Positions 1-13,400 of a stretch of DNA of 64,000 nt are shown here, in pieces (the first letter of the stretch is position 1; each line of letters starts with the position of its first letter). A program made the translations under genes and the position numbers. The notes beneath the pieces are model-generated. The model was not told the DNA's origin. It worked only from the letters and a program-made list of their open reading frames with translations, and ran no database searches. The stretch spans positions 9,777,501-9,841,500 of the forward strand of contig CATNEN010000003.1 of the NCBI GenBank assembly GCA_950097015.1. Reading direction: 5' to 3'. This stretch comes from Macrostomum hystrix. Lineage: Eukaryota > Platyhelminthes > Macrostomidae.

Positions 1-1154
1 ATATTTCCTAGTAAATTTTAATTTGCTCTTCTTTTACAATTCGTATTTGACGCTTGTACACCAATTGCTGAGAGCTTCAACAATGTTTTTACATCAGTCT
101 TACAGTATGTATATGAAAATCTCGTGCCTCATTAACATGACTTCCTAATTCCGATTTCTAATCTACATTGCTTGATGTTCGCCTGTCAGACCGCATTTAG
201 ATTAATTATTATTATCTGGGTCGTCAATTATGTCAGATCAGACATTTTTATCAATAATTAGCTGATGAAAATCATCTAATAAAGACTGGGGTTTCATTAT
301 TAAGATTGCTATATTAGGCGACTGTACTTTTATCATAGGCTACTAAAGACTTTGCTCCGTTGAACAACTTCCAAATGCAAGCTTCAGATCTACGACTCAA
401 AATTAATTTCTTATCAGTGTTTGTTAAAACGAAAAAAATGACGTTGAGAGCTGAAGTTACATGCTGTAGTGTAGCTCTGCTATCGGTAAGGTAGCATTTT
501 ACCTGGCATGATAATTATTACTGGACCTAACTGGATGCACACAAACCATTGGCGGTTTTTATTTAATCTCAGATCTAGACTTTGTAACTAAAGTTACTAG
601 TTGTTGCCATGGAAGCAGCCAGATTTGAATGAAACAATTCTTCTACCTATACGTATGTGATACTTAAGTGATGACATGCCGCTTATTTATGTTGCATTCA
701 TTTGCTGCAGATTGGCTAAGTAGTCACATTTTGAAATCGAACTCCTGTAGTTTAAATAAACAATTAAATAGATAGATAAAATGGGAAATTTTAAACAAAA
801 TAGTACATATTTATGAATTCCTATCTGTCGATTGCTAGATTTATTTCTCAGGGAAAATAATCTAACACATTTTTCTTACGATATTATTTATCTTTCCGAT
901 GGGTCTAGTCGTTATTTTAAACTGTCTATCTAAATAGATAGCATAGGTTAGCAGAAAATGACCCCTAGAAGGATTCAAGTGCAATATGCTTTGGGGAGAA
1001 AATAAGGTTTTGCTGGTGTATTTTCACGAAATGCGGAACGTGCTTGACTATCTTTTTATACAAGAGACTGTACAGTGCCTCTGAAATCTCTTACCCCCAC
1101 GCACCGCTCAGTCTGCTTAGCCAGCGTACATTTTTTCGCCCCCCCTTTGTGTAG
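1..1154. other. AT-rich non-coding DNA upstream of the first recognised exon
   Basis: I see no convincing exon, RNA gene or transposon end here. Base composition is intron-like. It could be an intron of the PLAT gene (if more N-terminal exons lie to the left) or its 5' flank; the sequence does not decide. Confidence 0.5.
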
Positions 1155-1231
1155 CCCACCTCACTCCGTCACCCACCTCACTCCGTCACCCACCTCACTC
1201 CGTCACCCACCTCACTCCGTCACCCACCTCA
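1155..1231. repeat. 17-bp minisatellite, about 4.5 copies
   Basis: The unit CCCACCTCACTCCGTCA is repeated head to tail directly before the first recognised exon of the PLAT gene. It is pyrimidine-rich and could double as the polypyrimidine tract of a 3' splice site near 1238. Confidence 0.85.
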
Positions 1232-1256
1232 CGCAAAGGTTGAGTCTCTGTCTGCC

Positions 1257-1443
1257 ATGTACAACGGACCGGAGAGCTACGTTGTCGCTGGCCAGGAGAA
1301 GTTCAAGCCAATCTTCGCCTGGGGCTCGGCTGACCAGGTGCAGCAAGCAGCCGGAGCTGAAGGTGTCGGCGGAGGTCGAAGAAAGCTGCCACCAATTGGG
1401 CGTCGAGCCAAGGAGATGCGACTGGCCAATGCTGGAAAGTCCA
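1257..1443 (+). CDS. LOXHD1: PLAT gene exon 1 (in window): N-terminal or linker segment
   Basis: This exon encodes about 62 residues with no PLAT signature: Gly/Ala-rich in the middle, then a basic stretch (GGGRRKLPPIGRRAKEMR). Its donor gtgagc at 1444 leaves phase 1. The phase joins in frame to the acceptor at 1820, which starts the first PLAT strand. Coding is inferred from frame continuity rather than homology, so this is the least certain exon. The start at 1257 is only the first available Met. Confidence 0.5.
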
Positions 1444-4400
1444 GTGAGCATAATTTAAAGAATAAGAAACAAATACATGATCACAAAAAAGATTTTTATC
1501 AACCATCGGTTGCTTGTTTTAGTAATTCAATTTCTTAGCAAAAAGTGCATTTATATTTCAATATGTATAAGAAACAAGGATTTGTTTTACTGAGCGTGTT
1601 TTGTTATAGAAATATATTTTATCGTATTAAAGTGAAGCAAGAAAATAAATTTTATTCCAAATAGTATTCAGTTTTAAGGAAAATGAAAAGTCAACCCTTT
1701 TTGGAACAATTACCTTTCCCTACAGAGAAATATTGTTTCTTAGAAAACATACCTGTTTTTTATATAAATTTTCATGTATAGAAATGTGCTTTTAAAAGTA
1801 CTTCTATTTCGAATTCGCAGAGGGCATGTGGCGCGTAAAGATCAGCACCCCAGCTGGTGAAGAAAGCAATGGCACCAGCAGTCATGTGTACCTCACTGTC
1901 TATGGCCGCGACGGCCAATCAGATCCGATTCCACTCAGTCTGCCAGTGAAATCAGACGGAGAACCGATCAATCCTTTCAAAGCTGGTCAGGAAGACGAGT
2001 TTGAGGTAAACTCATTACTGGGAAATCAGCTGCTCTATTCGCAACACTTAAAAGTACACGTTCCGTGTTTTATCGATCGCCCGCAGATAAGCACCGGTTC
2101 TATTGGCCAGGTGACAAAGGTGAGATTGTCGCACGACTCAAGCGGAGCATCACCCGGTTGGATGGCCGGGCGACTCATTATGACCTCTGAGGGCGTCGGA
2201 CAAGGCGAGACTCTGGTCTTCGAGTTCAACCGCTGGTTGGCTAGGGATCGCGACGATGGCGACACCAGTCGGGAGCTTCCCGCAGTCAGGGACGGAAGGC
2301 CTGTGCTGCCCAGTGAGACACCTGGGACACCTGCGACTGACGCTTCGCATCCCTACTGGCTCCCATTAGATAGCACTCTCCAGCAATCACTATCCAGCAA
2401 TCACTCTCCAGCAATCACTCTCCAGCAAGCACTCTCCAGCAATCACTCTCCAGCAATCACTCTCCAGCAATCACTCTCCAGCAAGCACTCTCCAGCAATC
2501 ACTCTCCAGCAAGCACTCTCCAGCAATCACTCTCCAGCAAGCACTCTCCAGCAATCACTCTCCAGCAAGCACTCTCCAGCAAGCACTCTCCAGCAATCAC
2601 TCTCCAGCAAGCACTCTCCAGCAATCACTCTCCAGCAAGCACTCTCCAGCAATCACTCTCCAGCAAGCACTCTCCAGCAATCACTCTCCAGCAATCACTC
2701 TCCAGCAAGCACTCTCCAGCAATCACTCTCCAGCAAGCACTCTCCAGCAATCACTCTCCAGCAAGCACTCTCCAGCAATCACTCTCCAGCAATCACTCTC
2801 CAGCAATCACTCTCCAGCAAGCACTCTCCAGCAAGCACTCTCCAGCAATCACTCTCCAGCAATCACTCTCCAGCAAGCACTCTCCAGCAATCACTCTCCA
2901 GCAAGCACTCTCCAGCAAGCACTCTCCAGCAATCACTCTCCAGCAAGCACTCTCCAGCAATCACTCTCCAGCCAGCACTCTCCAGCAATCACTCTCCAGC
3001 CAGCAATCTCTAATGCTAGCACTCTTTTTAACACACAATTTGTAGCTTTTCGCTCACCCGCAATGATACAAAAAAACGAAATGAAGTTGCAAAAAATGGA
3101 AAAATTTAGTTGCAAAATCGGTTAAAAAGAGATTGCACTTTTGAAGGCTAAACAGTTAATTAACTGAGATTTCAGTTTTTGGATTTTAGCGTATTTTAGG
3201 ACTGCATTAATCGCGTGACGTCTCAGATGAGTTCAGAAATGTAATTTGCTGGTAATTTCTTTTTGACAATTTAATGACATGGGTCGTTCTGTACAAAATT
3301 TTTAGTAGAAAAGCATATTTCAGGCCAAAATATTCTGGTGCAAGGTGGCAAGGTTCGCGAAAAACGAAACGAAAAAATCTTCATCTTAAACTTAAAGTAC
3401 TTTGAGTTATAGAACAATTTCTTAAGCTCAAATTTAACATTTTCTTCCCTTTAGTTTCTCCACAACACCCGTTGCATCTGTTGTCCGATAATTTATTCGA
3501 GTCGGGATCTAAGTCTGTCTTTGATTTGGGATCTAAGTCTGTCTTTGATTTGGGATCTAAGTCTGTCTTTGATTTGGGATCTAAGACTGTCTTTGAGTTG
3601 GGATCTAAGTCTGTCTTTGAGTTGGGATCTAAGTCGTTTTTGAGTCGGGATCTAAGTCCGTCTTTGATTTGGGCTCTAAGTCTGTCTTTGAGATGGGATC
3701 TAAGTCTATCTTTGATTTGGGATCTAAGTCTGTCTTTGATTTGGGCTCTAAGTCTGTCTTTGATTTGGGATCTAAGTCTGTCTTTGAGTCGGGATCTAAG
3801 TCTGTCTTTGATTTGGGATATAAGTCTGTCTTTGATTTGGGATCTAAGTCTGTCTTTGAGTTGGGATCTAAGTCTGTCTTTGAGTTGGGATCTAAGTCGT
3901 TTTTGAGTCGGGATCTCAGCATGTCTTTGAGTTGGGATCTAAGACAGTGTTTCAATTGGGATCTAGGCCTGAAACTTATTAGGGATCAAAGCAAGTATCG
4001 TAGAGTTGCAAACATCATTGCCATCCCATCGCTCACAATGCCCCAGTGGAACGCTATCGCATCGAGGTGCACACAGGCGACTGCTACAACGCTGGCACCC
4101 AATCCGAAGTCTACATTCAGCTATTCGGACAGCAAGGTGACACCGGCAGACGGGTCCTGCTGAAGCCAGTCAGCAATGTCAATGGCACTGCTAGCGCGGA
4201 AGCTCCCTTTCAGAAGGGACAGGTGTGGAAATATCCCTTGAATGACCCATTATCCCATATCCCTAGTCACTTTGTCAATCATTAATTTTTATTTCCCTGT
4301 CGCACAGATTGACGTTTTCGAATTGGAATCGGTGAGCCTAGGCCCATTGCGCAAAGTTCTGATTGGTCACAATGGCAAAGGTCCCGGTCACGGCTGGTTT

Positions 4401-7400
4401 CTAGACAAGGTCATTGTTTACGAACTGTCGGCACCTAGCGAGGGTCACGCATTTCTGTGCAATCGGTGAGTTGGAGTCAGTAAATTATAATCGATCGTGT
4501 TTTTTACGAATATAAGGTTAGACTGAGATCGTTCATGCAATAAATGATGAAACTAAGTATCAAAAGATGCCTCTAATAAATACAGTTGCTGTATTGTAAA
4601 TCTACGCAGTTTTTTGTCGAAAATCTGCACTCTTTACGTTTTCTAAGAAACGCAGTTTACCGTCCTATTCCTAGTTTTTTTTGCTTCCAAGATGCCTAAA
4701 AGCTTGTCGAAAAAACTTCCAGCTGGCTTGACGAAGGCGAGGATGATGGTCGGATCTCGCGCGAGTTGAAACTTCGCGACACCTTCATGCAGGACCTGCT
4801 GGAGCGTGAATTGTGGGACTACATTAGCTGGGCCTTCGCTGGTGGCAATGTCATCCAGCTCTATAGCAAGGTGACGGAGAAACCGCTGAGAATCAACTCT
4901 GGCGATATTAGCGTTGACGCTAAAGCCGAGGAGAAAGATCCCATGTGTGAGTGCCCGCTATAATCCGGTTGTGCGAGCTGCGATCAGACACCGAGAGCTG
5001 GAGTTTTAGGCTCCGAGGAGGATGGGATGGATGGCAGAGGGACAGAGAGAGAACAGAGGTTTAAGGCTCCGAGGAGGATGAGGTGGATGGCAGAGGGACA
5101 GAGAGAGAACAGGGGTTTTAGGCTCCGAGGAGGATGAGGTGGATGGCAGAGGGACAGAGAGAGAACAGGGGTTTTAGGCTCCGAGGAGGATGACGTGGAT
5201 GGCAGAGGGACAGAGAGAGAACAGGGGTTTTAGGCTCCGAGGAGGATGACGTGGATGGCAGAGGGACAGAGAGAGAACAGGGGTTTTAGGCTCCGAGGAG
5301 GATGACGTGGATGGCAGAGGGACCGAGAGAGAACAGAGGTTTAACGCTCCGAGGAGGATGAGGTGGATGGCAGAGGGACAGAGAGAGAACAGGGGTTTTA
5401 GGCTCCGAGGAGGATGAGGTGGATGGCAGAGGGACAGAGAGAGAACAGGGGTTTTAGGCTCCGAGGAGGATGACGTGGATGGCAGAGGGACCGAGAGACG
5501 GCTGAATTTTTTGTGTGAGGAGAAGGGGGTAATAGCGCATAATGCATGGTTTTTGGGGAGCTATTATATAGTTCTTAAGCTATAGTATACTAAATGTCAA
5601 TAAAATCTCGAGTCACTGGGTGCACTGACTATTAAGTGCACAGATGCATGAAACTCAGTTTTTTTTCAGAGTTTGCTTTTTATCATCCTGCCGTTCAGTT
5701 TTTTAAATAACCAGAGCAAAAGATACACTGTAAGTGCATTCCTAATAAGGGCAAAAGATTGCCTTCGCTAAATCAGAGTTTGCTTTTTATCATCCTGCCG
5801 TTCAGTTTTTTAAATAACCAGAGCAAAAGATACACTGTAAGTGCATTCCTAATAAGGGCAAAAGATTGCCTTCGCTAATTAGGTCAGCCAGATCATTAGC
5901 ACAGAGCATCTGAGCTTGAAAATACGTCGGATAGATAGCTTCGAAAAGATCAGATAAGCAGTATACAGCAATGTTTTTCAACTGCACTATTTACAGCATA
6001 CTTCACTGTGCAAGCCAGGAAGGCGGATGTCAGGCTGTTCCGTAGCACAGCTGCGCCAAAGTGCTACCTGGCAATTGATAATGGACTAATTCTGGGCCAG
6101 GTGAGTGCATGCATTGATTTCTAAATATACTGAATCGATACGTGCATTTGCGAAAAACCTACTCGTATAGTTTATTTAAGGTTGCTTTTCGAAATAACTG
6201 TAAATGCAAACATGAAGCGGTGGGGCTGGCCAATTATAGAAAGCCTTGGGAAAGAGATTTGACCTAGATATTTAGTATGGAGTGAGGTGGTGGGGTGGAG
6301 GCCAGTCAGGAAGGGGCAGGGTAGAGAGTTTTAATCTGCATTATGGAGTGAGGTGGCGCGAAGGCCAATCAGCGATGTTCAGTCGAAAGAATTTTTATCT
6401 GTGGTATGGAGTGAGGTGTCGGGTGCGGAGGCCAATCAGAGAGGGCCAGAGGAGAGATTTATAATTTGTAATATTAAGTGAGATGGTGGGTGCGGTGAGA
6501 AGTATGTTACATAAAATTAGTACTTTGTCCATGTGGCTTGAAGTGAAGATTTGGCTTTACGAGGCAAGCAATTCGTGCAATATTGCAAGCGAAATCTCTG
6601 ACGATTTTTTAATAAATCCATAAATATGACGCTCAGCTTTCTAGAGCAGGTGGTTCATGTTTCTTTTCTATCGCAGGAAATTGCGTTGCTAAAGCTTTCC
6701 TAAAAGAAGTGCTCGCAAATTATCAAAGCCGTTTGGCCACTTACAGGTAGTTAGTTATTAGCAGCATTTAGCAGCCGCAAAGCTGCCTTGCAATTTGCGT
6801 AGCGGGCTGCCGAGGTAAAAAAACTAGAGGCACAATTACAAAGATTTCAGATGCTTAAACAAAAGAGAGTTAATAGGGCTAATAGGATCATTTGCCTCTC
6901 ATCAGAGTGCCTGTTATTATCAGAAAAGTTTCGCTTTTGTCGGTGAGCCAGATTTTGAGTCAGGAGATTTTATTGTGTATAGGTCGGTTTGCTAAGGACC
7001 TAAATCCATGAGGAGGATTTATCTAGGAGAATTAGGGTACCTCAAATCTGTCCAACCAAATTCACCCGAAGATACACAAAGGTTACCGATTGCTACAGCT
7101 GGTTGAACTGAAACACTACGAAATTCAGTATCTCGCTCAAGTATTGCTTCTCTTGAGCTGAGATTCGAACCCACGACCTCGCGATTTGAACTCCTGACCC
7201 CGGAAATTCGAACTCCCGACCTCGGAAGTTCCAAAACCCGGGACCCACTGGGGGGCGCCACTACTAGGGGGGCGCCACTACCACATGGGGGCGCCACTAT
7301 TCGCGCCACATAATTTCGTCTGCCGATTTAGGGGGCCGCGCCCCTAATCACTGTAGAGTATTTATCGTCGAAAACAATTTTCCTAAACGTTTTCTAAGAA

Positions 7401-10400
7401 ACGCAGTTTCCCGTCCTTCTACTCATAGTAGTCCTTGAGTTTTGCTCATCTGCCCTGACTATTTTTAGCGTCAGCCAGTGTGCTCACTCGTTACCGCCTC
7501 ATAACTGTCGCACCTTCCCAGGGCAAAGGAGGCGCCCTGTGCGAGTTTCGTGTCCGCATCCAGCCGGACCGCTCCGTGGTGCTGGAATCTTCGCGGCACA
7601 GCCTCCAGCAGATCAACATCGGTGCTGACGGTGAGCCGGTGGATCCGCGCCACTGGAAGGGAGCCTCAACCGGGCCAGGCAAGCTGTTCGTGCCCTACTG
7701 CAAGGGTATGCTGCGCCATCGCGGCATCGTTCTGTTCAGCACCTCGCTGACGCAGACTCTGTCCGTTGATCACGACAACGGCGTCCACGGCACCGGGAAG
7801 CGCAATCGAATGTCGCACTTTCGGGTGCACAAAGTTGAAGGCGACTCTGGAGTGCGGCAGTTCGAATCCGTTGTTTTTGCTGAGCAGTTTCTCAGAATCA
7901 AAGACGGACAATGCGACTGCAAGGTGAGGCTTTCCATATGTATAAAGCGGCGCCCAAACATGTACATCTGGCCTGACTTTATCAACGTTGGATTAGTTTA
8001 GGAAATAGTGGTTTAAGAAATCACGATCGCTTCAGAGCAAAAAATATAGATTATTCTGTTTACAATGCTTAATATTTTATAGTTTCGAGCGTAGGTCAAC
8101 AGTAATAATTAATTTCAACACCTGCCTAATTAGTCTGCTTTCTATAGATCAATTATCGCATTTTTTCACCCGCCTAGGGCACCGGAGATATTTACTGCTA
8201 CTTCAAAGTGGAAAAGTACAAAGACAAAGGCTTTGTAACGCTGGAGTGCCTCGGTGCCAAGGGTCTGTTTATAGGATTCGCTCCCGATGGCCGGGTTATT
8301 GCCACCGAGGATCACGGAGAGTCCAATGTGCGACTCGTGCCCGAAGTTATCCAGTGTGAGATTTATTTACTTTTTTGCTTTTTTAATTTTTAGATCCATT
8401 ACGACTTGAGGATTATAAATAATTATTTTTCAAGCAAGTTTAGCTTGATTAACCGATGTACATTCGGGGAAGGAGGTTGAGGATGATTCATCAATGTACA
8501 TTCGGGGAAGGAGGTTGAGGATGATTCATCAATGTACATTCGGGGAAGGAGGTTGAGGATGATTCATCAATGTACATATGGGGAAGGAGGTTGAGAATGA
8601 TTCAGCAGTGTACACTCTGGTAAGGAATGTTAACATTTGTGCAGTCCTAGGGTAGGCAGTAAGTCTGACTTGGATAATAATCACGCGCCCTACGCTAATC
8701 CTACAGTCGGCCAATCAAAGAACCTGGATCCCAGCGCAGCCATTGAAGCAGCCAACAGTGCCAGACAAGAGGAGAAATCTTCGGCTCCGCCGGAACCAGC
8801 GCCGGAGCCAGCCGCGGTAGAGGCGGCCGCCGACGAGGGTACATCCGCGACGACTGAAGCCACCGATTCGCCCGATACTTGGCGACTCCTGTTGGACACG
8901 GAGGAGGCCTGCGTCGGCGGCCGGCTGACGTTATTTGCTTACGGCGACGCTGGCATGGTGGGACCCATCGCTGTGGCAGCCGCCGGAGAGGGAGCCCTGG
9001 CCGCAGCCAGTCAGGACGAGTTCCAGGTGAACCTGGAAGTTAAAATCAGAAGGATATTGGAAAGATCGAATATAAAGGGATGCGGCGAGCTGTATCAAAG
9101 CTATATCAGAAATGAAGGGGATCAGAGGGATATCGGATGGGAAGGGGATCATAGGGATATCAGAAGGGATGGGGATCACTGGGATATAATATGAGACACT
9201 AGATTAGGTTCCTAAAACAACTCCGTCACAACTCAAACACCCGGTGGATCTCGCAGGTGAGCCTGCCGGGCACAGGAGCTCTGTACAAGCTCCGCCTTCA
9301 GCTGTCGCCCCTAGTTGAGTCCGCGGCACCGTCGGCAGTCTGGTCTGTGAGTCGAGTTCAGCTCACGCAGTCTGGCAAGCCGGCCGACAAAAGTTTTGAC
9401 GCGTCCTTCGTCGACAGCGGGTCGAAACGGTTGGTTGTTAACGGCGATGGCGATTTAATTGACTCCAGCTGCCTCGAGTTGGCAACGCGGCCCGACCTTG
9501 GCCTCGTTGAATATCGACTGGATCTGGGCACAGACGTGGGACAAGAGGTCGGCTATGTCGGGCGCATCGGGGTCTGCCTAGTCGGTGACAGAGGCGACAG
9601 CGGACGAAGGAGCTTCAGCGGCCTGCGGCTGACCACGGGAGAGGTGCGTTATATTAGAAGAAAAGTTTATTTAGGAATTAAAGAGGAGGATTCAGGAATC
9701 AATCAAGTGGATTTAGGAATAGGTGAGGTGGATTTAGGAATCGATGAGGTGGATTTAGGAATCAATTAAGTGGATTTAGCAATCGATGAGGTGGATTTAG
9801 GAATCAATTAAGTGGATTTAGCAATCGATGAAGTGGATTTAGGAATCAATTAAGTGGATTTTGGAATCAATGAGGGGGATTTAGGAATCAATTGAGTGGA
9901 TTTAGGAATCAATTAAAAGGATTTAGGAATCAATGAGGGGGATTTAGGAATCAATTAAGTGGATTTAGCAATCGATGAGGTGGATTTAGGAATCAATTAG
10001 GTGGATTTAGCAATCGATGAGGTGGATTTAGGAATCAATTAAGTGGATTTAGGAACGATGAAGGGGATTGAGGAATCAAAGAGGGCATCTAGGAATCCTT
10101 TAGGATGATTGGGCAATAAATGCAGATTTTATTAGCAACGTCAAGAAAGAAGTGTCTCAAGTCACAGTAAGAACAGAGTAATCAATTGAGGTGCTCGATT
10201 TCCGCAGACTCTGGCCCTAAAGCTGCACGCCGTTGACTTGGGACGCCTTGTCCGCTGCCATGTTTCTGTAGACCTCGATGCCAGCGCTGACGAAGCAGCC
10301 TCGCCGTGGCACTGCGGCCAGGTGGTCGTGTCAGCCGGTGGCGCTAACGGCGTTCAATTTTCAACCAATCAGCACCAGCCTGAGCTGAGACGCAGCCAGG

Positions 10401-13400
10401 GAAAGCTGGATTATATTCTGAGGCCGATTGGTAAGTTTTATAAAATACAGAACTGAGTTTGACTTAAAAGTCCAGTGACTTTTGAAACTGAATTTAATCG
10501 AAAATTAACCTAAATAGTTGGCACTTAGTGATATGATGACATGAAAATTAATGAAAAAATACTTCTAGCTTGCTTACTACTCTACTGAAAGTGGCAGTAT
10601 GCGGATAAACATTATTTCATTTTCAAGTGCGTGTTCCTCTACTAATAGTAGAAATATAAATAATTTATTGAAGAATATTTGAAATCTGAATAAAAATACA
10701 GCCTATAAAACCGTCAAATATATATTCGTGTAATTATCGCAGATATGGAGCAGGCAGTGAACGAATTGGTCACTGAGGCTATCAGCTCGGCTTTAAAGGA
10801 AATCAATTCCGATGCTGAACAAAAACTCAGAGGTGAAAATCTGCTTAGAAATTTTTTCCTTGGTGGAAGCATCAAATCTTTTTTGTTGATATCTGGCAAA
10901 TTGAATTTACTTTACATTAGATACCACCACCACTATGATTCCATTTTGAGCCACGTTGAAACTTTTTGACACTTTTTTGTTTCAATTATTGCTTTTAATC
11001 CTGCAAAATCAGCAAATCATCAAGTACGTGAACTCGTATAAATATAATAAGTGCTTCGTTTCTAAATGACAAATATGAAGTCATACCACGCTATTTGTAT
11101 AGGCTACAAATTACTTAAATTTCTGGATATTTCAACATGCCAAATTTCAACTATTCCTTTTTATTGTGAAAAGCCTAAATTGAGTTTATTTCAATCTTTG
11201 TGTTAATAGATTCGTTCTAAAATTTGCGAATCGACAATTGAATCTATCATTTTCTTGCGGAAAGAAATACGTTTAAAATTTCTGTTAGAGGCAAAAAATG
11301 TTTTTTGTCGCTATGAAAACACGCGTTTGTATGTCACGGGTTTTTTACTTAGAAACAACGAATGCCTGTCATTTCAACAGCCGCCCACACGTTCCTTTCA
11401 GAAGACGAAGAGCCTGAATTAGCTCATCTGGCGGAAGGTGAGTGCATGACTGTGATATGGTTTTATTTCATATGGCTTCGTTATTTTATCGAACTTCATT
11501 TTGAGCGCCAATTCGAATAGGATGTAGCAGCAGATATAAAAAAATAAAATCTATATAGACTAATTGCTTCAAGTAAGCCACTTCTCAATAGATTATCAAT
11601 CGAAATTGTGGTTATTATGCAGTTGCATGATTTTGCTGAATGATTATGTTCTATTAGTTATTACTCTATCTATTATTACTCAGATTTGTAAGCGAATTAC
11701 CACAGAAAAAAACTTTCATTTCCATTCAGATCCTTCAGAGGAGCCGACGGTTACCGAAGAAGACTCAATCGATCTTCTAGCCAAAGAAGGTAAATGAGTA
11801 TAGATCAAATCATAAATACTAAAACTTTCCACTGCACTCGAAAGTATGTGGCTTTCACTTGATCATAAAATAAAAATGGTAACAAAATATTTTTCCGAAT
11901 CAATATGATTGAGCAGAATTTTTTATATAAATTGTATTTTGCAGCCAAGTTTCTAGTTGATGACATTGCTGAGCAAGTGGCCAAGAGAATGGAAGGGCTT
12001 CGTGAAGGTATTCAAAATTGCAGCATTTCTAAATATAAGTTATCAATTTAAACTTGCTCCGCATTAAATTCGTTTACTGATTATGCTTTCAAAACTAACC
12101 GCATAGATTTAGAAATAACAATAGATCGAGCGCAGTAGTGTCCTAACAAATCGCTACAATATTGCAATTTAAATTAACAACATTAATTTAAATTAGCGCG
12201 AATTTTTTTATCGTAGTCATTAAAACTATTTTACGTACTCGTATTTTAATCACGCGTAATTTGGAAAATTAAGACGAAAACACTATAATACACTCTAATA
12301 TTATTCTTGTTTTTCTTACTAAAGGAACTTTATTTAGTTTAACTTTGAAAGCCGGCTTTTTAATAATTAAGCACTAAATACAAAGACATGATTATTTTCG
12401 AATAATATGTTGCGTAACAAATTTTATTTCTTTGTATATAATTGATGTGGTCTTGTGCATAGCAGTAAATATACGCGTACATGTGTTATTGTGAACGAAA
12501 AGTCAGACGAAAGTTCTAACAGGAAATCTTAGAATGTTTGCCTCATGTTAACGAGCTGTTTGTAGTCTTTGCACACGCATTTTCTTCAACTAAATAAAAA
12601 AATTGTTAGAGCGAATTGATAAACTAACTTACTATTTGAATTAAGTTATATTTTAATTTGTCCGTGATTCACATCGGATATGCTTTCAGTACCATGGCTG
12701 TTTTCAAAGATCTGTGACCATAATGATTGGAACGGATTTGAAAATGTACGTACGTTCGTGGAATGCAGGTATATTGTTGCATCACTAGTGGGCACTGTGA
12801 TGTGCTTCAGTGCTGAAAAAGTACTAAAATAGTTTTATTTGTTTTTCAGCTATTTTTTTAAGTTTCCTTGACCTGCAATAATTGTTAAATGAATAAAGCG
12901 TCTTTTCAATTTTATATTTTCCTTTGACTAGCTACATCGTAAAACTGTCTGTTTTAAAAAGTTTTTTCTATTTTTTTTCTGAGCTATTTTTTACTATTCA
13001 TTCAAAGTTTGCTTGGATGTAATATTTTTTCTGTGTGCAAACGATTTATTTATTTGGACAAAACTCGAATTAGCTAGTAAACCAGATTTCTCATCGAAAA
13101 GATCCAAAACTTTTCTAGAAGTTCTGACGTTTGTTCAGTTGAAGTTAATTCATATTGTCTCTATAACTTAGAATTCACTGGTTGTTTCTAGCTCTGATGA
13201 CACCTAAGCCCTAGAAAATTTTTTATAAGACCTACATTCCCCACTATACCACTCGAGGAAGTAATTTGTAAAAGAACGCTTTGCGTACTCAAACTATGTT
13301 TAGTAAGTGTTAAAACAGATTGGCTTAAGGAATGCTCGTTCTTCAACAGTTTAAAAAGCCTGAACTTCAGTTTACAACCATCTTACTTCGACAGTTTTTA

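Noticed and set aside
1075-1458. Alternative 127-codon frame overlapping exon 1 of the PLAT gene
   Set aside because: It runs through the 17-bp repeat and does not continue in phase into the PLAT exon, whereas the 1257 frame does.
2313-3013. Continuation of PLAT exon 3 into a Ser/Gln/His-rich repeat protein
   Set aside because: A good donor lies at 2313 and the phase fits exon 4; the extension is a 14-bp minisatellite.
7431-7990. Two short matches to the SINE family A tail (CATCTGCCCTGACT-like)
   Set aside because: Too short and diverged; one overlaps the region just after exon 8, so chance similarity is likely.
12690-12749. Extra phase 1-1 exon in the PLAT linker
   Set aside because: Splice sites and frame would allow it, but the peptide is unlike the linker and nothing else supports coding; mentioned only as a candidate for transcript checks.
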